Assembly (NCBI GenBank): GCA_965656785.1
Contig: CBFHLY010000011.1
Location: 1-64,000, forward strand
Source of the DNA: JALQTD01 sp965656785
Lineage (GTDB): Bacteria; Bacteroidota; Bacteroidia; Flavobacteriales_D; Sanyastnellaceae
Reading direction: 5' to 3'
DNA: 64,000 nucleotides
A program made the position numbers and the translations under genes. Shown here one piece after another: positions 25,052 through 33,408 of this stretch (the stretch's first letter is position 1; every line of letters begins with the position of its first letter). The notes below the pieces were generated by a model. It made no database searches and was not told where the DNA came from. It saw nothing but the letters and a program-made list of their open reading frames with translations.

Positions 25052-26781
25052 TGACGCACGAAATGAATTGGATGCGAATCGGATGGCTTTGGATCGCACT
25101 GATCGGAAGCTTCGGCACTTGGGCCCAGGAGGCGTCAGCGGAATTGACCGTGGACCGGAGCACCGTCTTGCGCGGGGAATCCGTCCAACTGACGTTCACC
25201 TTCAACAATTGCGACGCCAACATCACCGTGCCCGCAATCGCCGGCTTGAAATACGCCTACGGCCCGGCGAAGGGCAACAACGTCACGTTCGGCAACGGTC
25301 GACGGTCCAGCCAGTCCATGTACACGTACACGTACGTGGTGACGGCTGAAAACGATGTGCAAGTCCCCTCCTATTCCATCCAGACGAACAAGGGAACCTT
25401 CCAAACAGACGCCTTCACCATTCGCGTTAAAAAACCGGGAAACAGCGCTTCCAACAGGGGGGCTTCGGCGGTGCTCGATCGGGAAGTGGCCATGGTCATC
25501 GACCTCTCCAAGCGCAACGTCGTGGTGGGCGAGCCCGTAGTGGCCACGCTGCAGATTTATTCCCAAATGTCCGGTTTGGATGTGCGCGATTATTCCATTC
25601 CAGAGTTCACCGGGTTTTGGAAAGAATCTGTGGACTTGCCCAACCCGAGTTTCGAACCACGGTTGCTCAACGGCCGACGCATTCAGGTGGCGACCGTGGG
25701 AAAATTTGTGCTGTTTCCGCAACAAACCGGGGAACTGACCATCGACGGATTCGAGCTCACCGGCTACGTGCGCACGTCGTTTTTCAATGGCCGGAACGTG
25801 GCCGCTGCGGCTGATCCCGTCACCGTTCGCGTCAGCCCGCTGCCTGCTCCCGTTCCAGCCGCACACCTCGGAGCGTTTAAGCGGCTCGACGTGGAGCTGA
25901 AAGCCTCCGAATTGGAATTCGAAGCGAACCAAGCCTTCACGGTCGACATCGCATTCAAGGGGAACGGCAACCTCAAGTTCCTGCGAGAGCCCCAATGGGA
26001 ATGGCCGCGCGATTTTGAGGTGTTCGATCCCGAGGTGAAAGACCGCATCAGCATTGAAGATGTGGGCGAAGTCGGGAGCCGCACGTTCCATTACGTCATC
26101 ATCCCCCGAACCACCGGAACCTTCAACGTGCCGGAGCTTCGCGTGAGTTGGTACGATGCGGCCCGGGGCGAGCACGTGGAACGCCAACTCGGAGGCGAAT
26201 CGTTGACGGTTACGGCCGGCAATGGAACGCCGTCGGCCACCTTGTCCTACAATTCCAAGTCCGACATCCAAATCCTGAACCAAGACATTCGGTACATCCA
26301 GCTCGAAGCGGACCGATTCGTTCCGCTCAGTGCCGGCGGTTGGATGAAGGCCGGTTTGGCCTCGGGACTGGCCATCGGACCGTTGCAGTGGCTGTTGCTG
26401 TGGGCCCTCCGCCGCCGCAAAGACGCTGAAGCACGCGACATCAAAGGCACGCGCAAGCGCCAGGCCAAATCCCGCATCCGCAAAGAACTCCGCGAAGCCC
26501 AAAAATCCATCGACAACCCGGCCGCCTTCCACGTGGCCCTCGGTCACGGCCTCGAAGCGTACCTCATCGCCAAGCTCGGGTGGAGCCAAAGCCAGTACAC
26601 GCGCACCGGCGCACTGACGGCCCTTGCTCAAACCGCCCCGACCACCCAGCCGGAATGGCAGTCCTTGCTTGAAGCGCTGGACCTCGCGCGCTATGCCCCC
26701 GGCAGCACCGCACCGCCGCAAACCCTGTACGATCAAGCCGTGAACCTGGTCGAACGCACCGAAAAGGAATGGAAATCATGA
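25051..26781 (+). CDS. batD: BatD, oxygen-tolerance family membrane protein
   Basis: A 576-residue protein. A signal peptide (about 8-25) precedes a long periplasmic part of Ig-like beta domains ('ELTVDRSTVLRGESVQLTFTFNNC', 'GFWKESVDLPNPSF', 'RTTGTFNVPELRVSWYD'). One membrane helix follows near residue 430-447 ('AGLASGLAIGPLQWLLLWAL'), then a basic cytosolic tail. This is the layout of the BatD family. Start: ATG 25051 (TGATG overlap with batC) or the GTG three bases earlier. Confidence 0.92.
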   Translation: MTHEMNWMRIGWLWIALIGSFGTWAQEASAELTVDRSTVLRGESVQLTFTFNNCDANITVPAIAGLKYAYGPAKGNNVTFGNGRRSSQSMYTYTYVVTAENDVQVPSYSIQTNKGTFQTDAFTIRVKKPGNSASNRGASAVLDREVAMVIDLSKRNVVVGEPVVATLQIYSQMSGLDVRDYSIPEFTGFWKESVDLPNPSFEPRLLNGRRIQVATVGKFVLFPQQTGELTIDGFELTGYVRTSFFNGRNVAAAADPVTVRVSPLPAPVPAAHLGAFKRLDVELKASELEFEANQAFTVDIAFKGNGNLKFLREPQWEWPRDFEVFDPEVKDRISIEDVGEVGSRTFHYVIIPRTTGTFNVPELRVSWYDAARGEHVERQLGGESLTVTAGNGTPSATLSYNSKSDIQILNQDIRYIQLEADRFVPLSAGGWMKAGLASGLAIGPLQWLLLWALRRRKDAEARDIKGTRKRQAKSRIRKELREAQKSIDNPAAFHVALGHGLEAYLIAKLGWSQSQYTRTGALTALAQTAPTTQPEWQSLLEALDLARYAPGSTAPPQTLYDQAVNLVERTEKEWKS

Positions 26782-27542
26782 AACAGCTCGGGATGATCGC
26801 CTTGATGCTCGTCCTTGCGAACGCTGCGGCCGCGAGCACGGTGGAGGACTGCGAGGCGCAATTTGAGGCGGGCAACGCCGCGTATGAGGCGGGTTCGTTT
26901 GCCGAAGCGGCGGAGGCGTACGAAGCGGTGTTGGCGGAGTGCCAGAGCTTTGAGGCGGAGTACAATTTGGCCAATGCGAGCTTCAAACTGGGCCAAATCG
27001 GACGCAGCATCCTCCACTACGAGCGCGCCCTGCAACTCGACCCGAACAACGACGACGCGCGTGCCAACCTTCAACTCGCCAACACGAAAGTGACCGACCG
27101 CATCGAACCGCTGCCCACGCAGGGATTGCGGGACTTGTGGGAACGCGTGGTGGCGAAGGGGCGTTTGGGATTCTGGTCGGTGACGTTGCTGGTGTTGTGG
27201 CTCGGGGGATTCGGGGCGCTCTCCTGGCGGCTGTTGGCCCGCGAAGAAGCCATGCGGCGCATCGCCACCACCATGGCTGCGGTCCTGCTCGCCCTGAGCG
27301 TGGGCGCAGGGTTCCTCTTTTCTGCAACGCTCCACCGCGATGACATGAGCCATGAAGCGGTCATCCTCACCCCGACTGCAGAAATCCGCAACGCACCCCA
27401 AACGACCAACAGCTTGGTGCTGTTCATCCTACACGAAGGCACGAAGGGGCGCATCCTCTCCCGGACGTCCGATTGGATTGAGCTCGAATTCGCCAACGGA
27501 AGCGTCGGTTGGGTGGCCGCCGGACAGGTCGCCGAAGTTTAA
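26778..27542 (+). CDS. batE: BatE, TPR plus SH3-like membrane protein
   Basis: A 254-residue protein, last of the Bat operon. A signal peptide (about 1-19) is followed by two or three TPR units ('FEAGNAAYEAGSFAEAAEAYEAVL', 'AEYNLANASFKLGQIGRSILHYERALQLDPNNDDARANLQLA'). Two membrane helices follow (about 130-147 and 160-177), then a C-terminal SH3b-like domain ('SLVLFILHEGTKGRILSRTSDWIELEFANGSVGWV'). This matches BatE. Its TAA is interlocked with the stop of the convergent peptidase gene. Confidence 0.92.
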   Translation: MKQLGMIALMLVLANAAAASTVEDCEAQFEAGNAAYEAGSFAEAAEAYEAVLAECQSFEAEYNLANASFKLGQIGRSILHYERALQLDPNNDDARANLQLANTKVTDRIEPLPTQGLRDLWERVVAKGRLGFWSVTLLVLWLGGFGALSWRLLAREEAMRRIATTMAAVLLALSVGAGFLFSATLHRDDMSHEAVILTPTAEIRNAPQTTNSLVLFILHEGTKGRILSRTSDWIELEFANGSVGWVAAGQVAEV

Positions 27543-30532
27543 GGTCGCGCGACCTGCACGGACGCTGAGCGGCGAACGCCATTTCGGTCGTAGCCGACCA
27601 GCCAGTAAACGCCCGCTGGCAGGTTCGCAGCAGGCACGTGGACCTGACCGAGGCCATCCGCTTGCCACGTGCTGACGGTTTGGCCCACTCCGTTGATGAG
27701 CCGAACCAAATGGGTCGCCCACCAGCCGCTGGACGTGAACTGGTCGCGGGCGGGGTTCGGGAATACCGCAATCGGCGCCGACTCCTGCTGTCCCTCCACG
27801 TTTGCACCGCTGGCCAAATCGTACAATACGATGTCATCCAACGCCGCCTCCACCAGCGAACCGCCGTCCAAGTTCTCCCCTATGGTCGTGCTGTCCGAGG
27901 CGATGAACCGCATCACAAAAGCGTCCGTCGGCTCCACCCAATCCGACACCCGGAACGCATTGCGGCGCCAAGACAAGTCCTGCTGCAACGTGTTCTCCAA
28001 GTAGGACCACGTGGCCCCACCGTCGTTCGACAACTGCACTTGCCACCAATCACTCCGTGGGTTTGCCCCCGAGTACGGCGCATTGCAGTACCAACGCCAA
28101 TATGCAATCACGGGCTCCTCATACGGCGTCAAGTCGATGACCGGAGATTGCATCGTCGTGTGGCCCGCATCCACGTCGTTCGCGCCGACGCTGCCGCCCA
28201 CCGGGTTCACCCCCGTCACGAAAGCAAAGCCCGCGAGTCCGAACGAATGGTCCATGTTGGGGGCCGCTATGGTCGAGGGGTCACCCGGTTCGCCGAAGGA
28301 GCCGACGGGAATCGCCTCTTCCCACTGTCCCGTGGTGGCGTTGTCGTATCCAGGAACGCCGGTTTGCCAAAACCCGAAGTCCGAATACTCATCCGAATCG
28401 TTGATCAACAACGGTTCCACCCCCACCAGCGTGAAATGGGGCAAATTCGGGTACTCCTCCGCCGCCGCGCCCACCGGGTCGATGGCCGACAACCCACCGA
28501 AGTCGTCGGCGATGTACAGGTAATAAGACACCACCGTGCCCGCCGGCTGCGCGGGCAGCTCCGCCGTGAAGCCGTTCGCACCTTCGACCATGTCGAGCTC
28601 GGACCAAGCGCCATCGGGCGTCGTGCGGTAGCGGAGCTTCATCCCGTCGAAGTACAGGCTGTACGGAAACACGATCTCCGCGTCCCCCTCAATTTCAATC
28701 CCCGCATCCGCATCGGCGAACTCCACCGGAACGTGGTCCATCTCCGCGTAGCCGAAGATCGTGATGCCATGGAGGTCAAACCCTTCGATGATGGCCGCGG
28801 CATTCGGCGTGCCGTTCGACAAATCCGCATCGTCATCGTCCGCTTGGAGCACGTCGATGAGCACGTCGGCATAGGCTTGGCCTTCATCGCCATCCAAGGC
28901 CTCGGCCTGCAATCCCGGATAGGCATCCGCGAACAACGCCATCGTCGCCGTCCAATCCCCCCCCATCAACAAGTGCGTGTCGTACCACGCCCCGCAGATG
29001 ATTTCGCCATCCGCATGCACCTCACCGACCAAGTCCTGAGGATACACCTTCGGATCCTGGTCGTAGCGCCGAATGCCCTCCTCGCTGCCCACGTTGAAGC
29101 CCTTGCCGATCTCCGCCAAATCGCCCAAGCTCATCGCCCAAAGGTCCGCGTACCCCTCTCCCATGGCACCGTTCATGAAAAAGCTTCCATAGGTCTGGTA
29201 GAAGAAGTCGTTGATGCCGTGGCCGTATTCGTGCCAAACCACGTCCGCAATGAGGGAAGTCGCGTTGCAACCGCCCCCGACATCGAAGAAGTTGATGCTT
29301 TGGCCGTCGTAAAACGCATTGCACTCGCCGGCCACGTCAATGTTCGTGGGAAGCGAAAAATCCAGCGCTTCGAAGTCAGGCAGCACCTGCTTCATGTGAT
29401 CGTGGATCCTGCCGACGGAACGGTATGCCGAGCGCTCCTTGACGTTTCCTAAACCCGTCAAATTGACGGTGTTGTAGCCGTCCACAAGCGTCAACGGAAC
29501 CGAGGGCGTCACGCCATTGGTGAACACCGTGGACCACCGCCCTTCGAGGCTCGACTGAACGGTCAACAGCCCGGATGCGGTGGAGATGAATCCGCCGTTT
29601 TCATCCGTGTAGAGGGCGTCGCCAGGCAGGTTCAACGCGAGGTGCGGCAAGGCCAAATTCTCCACGGATTGGAACGGATACATCGGGTGAACGTCCGCAT
29701 TCAGCACGCCAGAAACGCTCACCGCTGGGGGCACATCGATGCCCATCCGACGCACCACCCGCTCGGGGCGATGCCCCGTCGCCGGCATGGCCAAACGCCC
29801 CTCGATGTGGCGCACCTGGTTCGCGCGCATCAACACCTCACCGGTCAGGGCGTCGACCCAGGTCAAATAACGTTTGGGCAAGGTCCCCAACCGCCCGCTG
29901 AGCACAAACGGTTGCACCAATCGGTAATCCAACGAACCGTCCGCACGGGCTTGCGGCACCAGCACCAGCTCTTGCGACTCGGGAGCGCCCCACTCATCGA
30001 GATCCACCTCGGCCATAGCCGCTGAAAGCAGCGCGTCCGAACTCAACAGCTCGCCCTCCGGCACCGCCGCATCGCGGTACCAATCGGCGCCCCAGGACAC
30101 CAGCGCCCCGTCGCGCCATTTGGTCATCAACTTGCCTCCATAAACGGCGATGCCCTCCACGTGCTGGGCCGCAAACGCCCAATCGTGCTTCGCAGCCGTC
30201 TCGCGCCAGGTCCATTCCAAGTTCCCCGGCAGGCCAAATCCCGCCACCGCGCCCTCAAACGCCGCCAACTTTTCCGCCCACGTCGCCCCCTCAACCGCCC
30301 AAGCAGGACCGTACGCTCGATGCGGGAGGCCGGTGTGCCCATCCATGATGGCCTGCCAGCGCGGGTGGGCCTCCACAAAGTCGGACCAACCCGATGCCGC
30401 CCGCAACCGCGCCTGCCCGGCCTCCTCCGGCACGGTCATCGGAATGCAGCGAAAACGCAGTTCGTACGGGTCGTATTGGGACTGGGAAATCGCGGTGATC
30501 GCGAGGCAAAAGGAGAGGACGAGGTAACGCAT
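27539..30532 (-). CDS. Secreted M36 (fungalysin)-type zinc metallopeptidase with T9SS sorting domain
   Basis: A 997-residue exported protein. A short signal peptide (1-18) and a propeptide region similar to FTP domains (about 90-240) come first. The catalytic part has the zinc motif 'HEYGH' (434-438) and downstream glutamate E459 in 'GEGYADLWAMSLGD', the pattern of MEROPS M36. Further beta-rich domains follow, including 'EEPVIAYWRWYCNAPYSG' (MAM/jelly-roll-like). The C-terminal ~80 residues ('IAVFPNPARDQFT', 'LPAGVYWLVGYD') form a T9SS type A sorting domain, so it is expected to cross the outer membrane. It lies 98 bases downstream of the lipoprotein of the sigma-factor locus on the same strand and could belong to that transcription unit. 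Confidence 0.9.
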   Translation of the reverse strand: MRYLVLSFCLAITAISQSQYDPYELRFRCIPMTVPEEAGQARLRAASGWSDFVEAHPRWQAIMDGHTGLPHRAYGPAWAVEGATWAEKLAAFEGAVAGFGLPGNLEWTWRETAAKHDWAFAAQHVEGIAVYGGKLMTKWRDGALVSWGADWYRDAAVPEGELLSSDALLSAAMAEVDLDEWGAPESQELVLVPQARADGSLDYRLVQPFVLSGRLGTLPKRYLTWVDALTGEVLMRANQVRHIEGRLAMPATGHRPERVVRRMGIDVPPAVSVSGVLNADVHPMYPFQSVENLALPHLALNLPGDALYTDENGGFISTASGLLTVQSSLEGRWSTVFTNGVTPSVPLTLVDGYNTVNLTGLGNVKERSAYRSVGRIHDHMKQVLPDFEALDFSLPTNIDVAGECNAFYDGQSINFFDVGGGCNATSLIADVVWHEYGHGINDFFYQTYGSFFMNGAMGEGYADLWAMSLGDLAEIGKGFNVGSEEGIRRYDQDPKVYPQDLVGEVHADGEIICGAWYDTHLLMGGDWTATMALFADAYPGLQAEALDGDEGQAYADVLIDVLQADDDDADLSNGTPNAAAIIEGFDLHGITIFGYAEMDHVPVEFADADAGIEIEGDAEIVFPYSLYFDGMKLRYRTTPDGAWSELDMVEGANGFTAELPAQPAGTVVSYYLYIADDFGGLSAIDPVGAAAEEYPNLPHFTLVGVEPLLINDSDEYSDFGFWQTGVPGYDNATTGQWEEAIPVGSFGEPGDPSTIAAPNMDHSFGLAGFAFVTGVNPVGGSVGANDVDAGHTTMQSPVIDLTPYEEPVIAYWRWYCNAPYSGANPRSDWWQVQLSNDGGATWSYLENTLQQDLSWRRNAFRVSDWVEPTDAFVMRFIASDSTTIGENLDGGSLVEAALDDIVLYDLASGANVEGQQESAPIAVFPNPARDQFTSSGWWATHLVRLINGVGQTVSTWQADGLGQVHVPAANLPAGVYWLVGYDRNGVRRSASVQVARP

Positions 30533-30630
30533 GGCAACGGTTTGGACGGGAAGTTAAATCAAAGCCACAAACGATGCAGCCCTTCTGGGCCTCTTTTGCC
30601 CACCTGAACCCGCGCCCCACCAGCCACGCC

Positions 30631-31677
30631 CTACTCCGTGGCCACGGGAAAGGCTATGCTCCCTTCTTCGATGTTCAACTGGACCGCGTCGCCGCCCGAT
30701 TCCAGCAAGAGATCGCAACTGAATTGAACCAACCGGGTGGGACGCCCCTCCCCATCGGCTTCGAACGGCGTCACCTCCAACGCTTGGAAAGTTCCCGGAC
30801 CGGAGCTGCAGGCGAAACGCGAAGAATGCACCGTGCCGCTTGCGGAAATCAACGCAACCTCGAGGTACGCTCCATCCTCGACCTCCCAGTCGCATTCAAA
30901 CTCGAACGAACAATCCTCCGCCGGATCTCCCGGGAACTGCCTTGTGACCATGAAATCGCCCAACGGGCCCAGCGGATCAGCTGGCCACATGCTCACCTCA
31001 TACCCCTGGGCTTGCTCCGCCAAGATCAGTTCCCCCGTGTTGATCATGGGAACTTGCCCGGGGATTTGCCACCACCACAGTCCCGGTTCAGGAGCTTCGA
31101 GAACAACGGCCCCGGATTCGTGCTCAATGGAAAACGGCTCTTCCAACCAATCGGTTTGGCACGCGGAACTCGGATACCACGTGATCGACGTGCTGGCGGA
31201 GCATCCTTCTTCACCGTGAACCACCTCCAAGACATTCGCGATGGACAGGTCCACGGGCAGGTCATCCTCGTCGGTGGAAATGGCGAATCCGTTCCACGTG
31301 ATGCTGCTCGCGGAGGAAACCCCTTCCCATCCCACAACGGCCAATGGGCGTTCTCCGGGGCCCAACGACCAACTGCCTGGCTGCAGCGCCGATTCCAGCG
31401 ACTCCTCCGTGGTTTGCCAAGCGTCAGGATGCCAATGAAACGCCAATTCCACGAAGTCCCCTTCGTTGGGAGGCAAGCTCACGGTGCACCAACTTCCGGT
31501 CGAATCCAGCCCCATGGTCATCGGCTGCTCGACCGCATTCCAATCCATCTCCATGCCCGCGACGGCTGCGGTAAACATCAAAGGCGAAGGTGCATCGCTC
31601 GGCGCAAGGCTCAAGCGTTCACAACCGATGACAGTTCCAAGGGCAGCCAGCAGCCCCATCCATTTCCACGTGCTCAT
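30631..31677 (-). CDS. Predicted lipoprotein encoded with an ECF sigma factor
   Basis: A 348-residue protein. From ATG 31677 the N-terminus is a lipoprotein signal with lipobox 'TVIGC' (lipidated Cys19). The rest is a mainly beta, acidic and Trp-rich sequence containing many cysteine and 'CSASTSITW', 'CSFEFECDWEVEDGAYLEVALI' type strands; I recognise no named domain. The start codon overlaps the stop of the upstream trans-envelope gene (ATGA), so the two are translationally coupled. Possible roles are ligand sensing or cargo binding at the outer membrane; nothing in the sequence decides this. Confidence 0.75.
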   Translation of the reverse strand: MSTWKWMGLLAALGTVIGCERLSLAPSDAPSPLMFTAAVAGMEMDWNAVEQPMTMGLDSTGSWCTVSLPPNEGDFVELAFHWHPDAWQTTEESLESALQPGSWSLGPGERPLAVVGWEGVSSASSITWNGFAISTDEDDLPVDLSIANVLEVVHGEEGCSASTSITWYPSSACQTDWLEEPFSIEHESGAVVLEAPEPGLWWWQIPGQVPMINTGELILAEQAQGYEVSMWPADPLGPLGDFMVTRQFPGDPAEDCSFEFECDWEVEDGAYLEVALISASGTVHSSRFACSSGPGTFQALEVTPFEADGEGRPTRLVQFSCDLLLESGGDAVQLNIEEGSIAFPVATE

Positions 31678-32765
31678 TTCCATATCCACGTTGCGCGAAA
31701 CTCACCGAACGTCCGCGGAGCTCCTGAGGTTTGAATCAAGTAGTCGAAGGGGCGATCGGCCCCGAAATATCCACTCACGGCCAGGCGCAAAGCATGGTGC
31801 TCCGTCGCCGCCCAATCCGCTCCGAGTGCAAGGCGAACGCGCATCCGGCGCTCCTCTTCAAGCGTCCCCCAAACCGGCGCGCTCGCTGGCACCAGCGGTT
31901 CCCCGAGCAGTTGCGCTGCGGGCGTCATGTGGCGGGCGAGGAGCAGTTGGCATTCGACGGAAGCGACGCTGCTCCAACGGCCCGTAATGTGGCGGGTCCA
32001 ATCCGCACCGATCAAGGCCCAATACGCCTCATTGCTGCTGATGCTGCGGGCTGTGTATTGGCCAAACACGCCTTGCTCCGGTCGCGCAAACCATCGGCGA
32101 TCGCGCTGATCCCGAACCGCCCCCACCCGAAGAACCGGCACGCGCCAATCCGAAGACCAAGCAACGCTCACCCCTGCAAGCCAAGCGTCCACCTCTCGCC
32201 CCAAGAACGGGTTCCACTTCCGCTCAACAGGACGTTCCCGGGCTTCCAGCAGCGCAGGAACGAGTTCCGCACTTCCACGTTGACCGAACAACCGCATCGG
32301 TCGCGCACCCAAGCGCTCCACTTCCCCGCGTTCGGGAAAGGCCACGAACGGGGCTTCGCCTGGTGACGCAGGCAGCAAGTCGTCTGTTGCCTGCATGACG
32401 AGGCCGCTGTCACGAGGCGCAACCGCGGGCGGCCCCACGTTGTCCGCGCCTTCGACCCGAGCTTGCGGTTCGGCTGTCGGCTCCACGGAGCCAGAGAACG
32501 AAGTCGGTTGATCGGGTGCGCCCTCCGTTTCGACCCCTGAATTCGCCCCGGATTGCTGCGAATGTGGCGGCACAACGGAAGTTCCAGAATCAAGCCGTGA
32601 AAGCACAGCGAACCCGCCCCAAAAGATCACCAACACCAACGCGCCCCAACCCGCCCAGCGACGTCGCAGAACCGCTCGGTCATGGCGCAACTCCACCACC
32701 TCGATGACCTTCAAGGCCGCCTCCCAATCGCTCGAGCGGGGATCCAATGGGTTCGACGTGTTCAT
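31674..32765 (-). CDS. Single-pass membrane protein, anti-sigma-like N-terminus and beta-barrel-like C-terminus
   Basis: A 363-residue protein starting at ATG 32765 inside the sigma-factor stop (ATGA). Residues 1-37 are short, charged and cytosolic. A membrane helix spans about 38-56 ('WAGWGALVLVIFWGGFAVL'). Residues 60-140 are a Ser/Pro/Glu-rich linker. The last ~170 residues show alternating polar/aromatic strands ('LRVGAVRDQRDRRWFARP', 'RVRLALGADWAATEHHALRLAVSGYFGA', ending 'FRATWIWK'), like a small outer-membrane beta-barrel. Coupling to an ECF sigma gene suggests an anti-sigma factor. A chain reaching from cytoplasm to outer membrane would be a trans-envelope sensor. The barrel call is by strand pattern only. 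Confidence 0.65.
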   Translation of the reverse strand: MNTSNPLDPRSSDWEAALKVIEVVELRHDRAVLRRRWAGWGALVLVIFWGGFAVLSRLDSGTSVVPPHSQQSGANSGVETEGAPDQPTSFSGSVEPTAEPQARVEGADNVGPPAVAPRDSGLVMQATDDLLPASPGEAPFVAFPERGEVERLGARPMRLFGQRGSAELVPALLEARERPVERKWNPFLGREVDAWLAGVSVAWSSDWRVPVLRVGAVRDQRDRRWFARPEQGVFGQYTARSISSNEAYWALIGADWTRHITGRWSSVASVECQLLLARHMTPAAQLLGEPLVPASAPVWGTLEEERRMRVRLALGADWAATEHHALRLAVSGYFGADRPFDYLIQTSGAPRTFGEFRATWIWK

Positions 32766-33322
32766 GCCAGATTCCATGTTCGGTTGATGACGTGCTGCAA
32801 GTGCTTGCGGGCTTTGCTGAAATGCCAATGGGAAGTTCCGACCGGTATACGCAAGCGCTCTGCAATTTCTTGGTGGGGGTATCCCTCAATGGCGTACAAT
32901 TTAAAGACTTGTCGGGTCGTCGGGGGCAAGTCTTCCAGCCCGCGTTCCATGATGTGCATCAACTCCGCCGCCTCTCCAGGCACTTCCCAGGAGGCCTCCA
33001 AGTGCCGCAGGCTTTGCACATCCGCTTCAACGTGCCGATCCGCGTGGCGGCGTTCTTTGCGCAATTCGTCCAAAATCACGTTGCTCAGCACCTTGCCCAT
33101 CCACGTGCCCAGGGGCATGCTGGGATCGTATTTGGCCAAATTCAGGAAGATCTTTGCAAATCCCAGGTTGACCCATTCCAAGGCCGTTTCCCGCTGCTTC
33201 GTGAAGTTGAATGCAATGCGCATCAGGTAGGCGAAATGCTCCTCATAGAAGGCATGCTGCGCCCGGCGATCCCTTGCAATGCATCGCTCCAACCACTCCG
33301 GCCGTTCTGATTCGCGCTTCAA
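32762..33322 (-). CDS. ECF-type RNA polymerase sigma factor
   Basis: A 186-residue sigma-70 family protein with only regions 2 and 4. Region 2 spans about 20-95 ('AFYEEHFAYLMRIAFNFTKQRETALEWVNLGFAKIFLNL', 'PLGTWMGKVLSNVILDELRKERRH'). Region 4 spans about 122-180 ('LEDLPPTTRQVFKLYAIEGYPHQEIAERLRIPVGTSHWHFSKARKHL'), including the helix-turn-helix. The start appears to be TTG 33322. It is the first gene of a coupled set with the membrane protein and the lipoprotein, which are its likely regulators. Its target promoters are not identifiable here. Confidence 0.93.
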   Translation of the reverse strand: MKRESERPEWLERCIARDRRAQHAFYEEHFAYLMRIAFNFTKQRETALEWVNLGFAKIFLNLAKYDPSMPLGTWMGKVLSNVILDELRKERRHADRHVEADVQSLRHLEASWEVPGEAAELMHIMERGLEDLPPTTRQVFKLYAIEGYPHQEIAERLRIPVGTSHWHFSKARKHLQHVINRTWNLA

Positions 33323-33347
33323 TTCAACCCGATCCTGTTTAATTGGT

Positions 33348-33380
33348 AAAAAGAAGGAGGAATCGAGTTCCTCCTTCTTT
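33348..33380 (-). terminator. Terminator of the Asp-rich protein gene
   Basis: A perfect 12-base-pair stem, AAGAAGGAGGAA and TTCCTCCTTCTT (33351-33379), with a five-base loop. It is followed on the minus strand by a run of T. It lies 29 bases after the stop of the Asp-rich gene and separates it from the sigma-factor gene, and may act in both directions. Confidence 0.88.
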
Positions 33381-33408
33381 GCACATCACAATATTCGGTC
33401 GAATTTCC

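Noticed and set aside
24164..25099. Minus-strand frame with runs of LVLVLV, resembling a membrane protein
   Set aside because: It is the complement of the CAGGAC and related repeats in batC; the apparent hydrophobicity comes from reading GTCCTG repeats.
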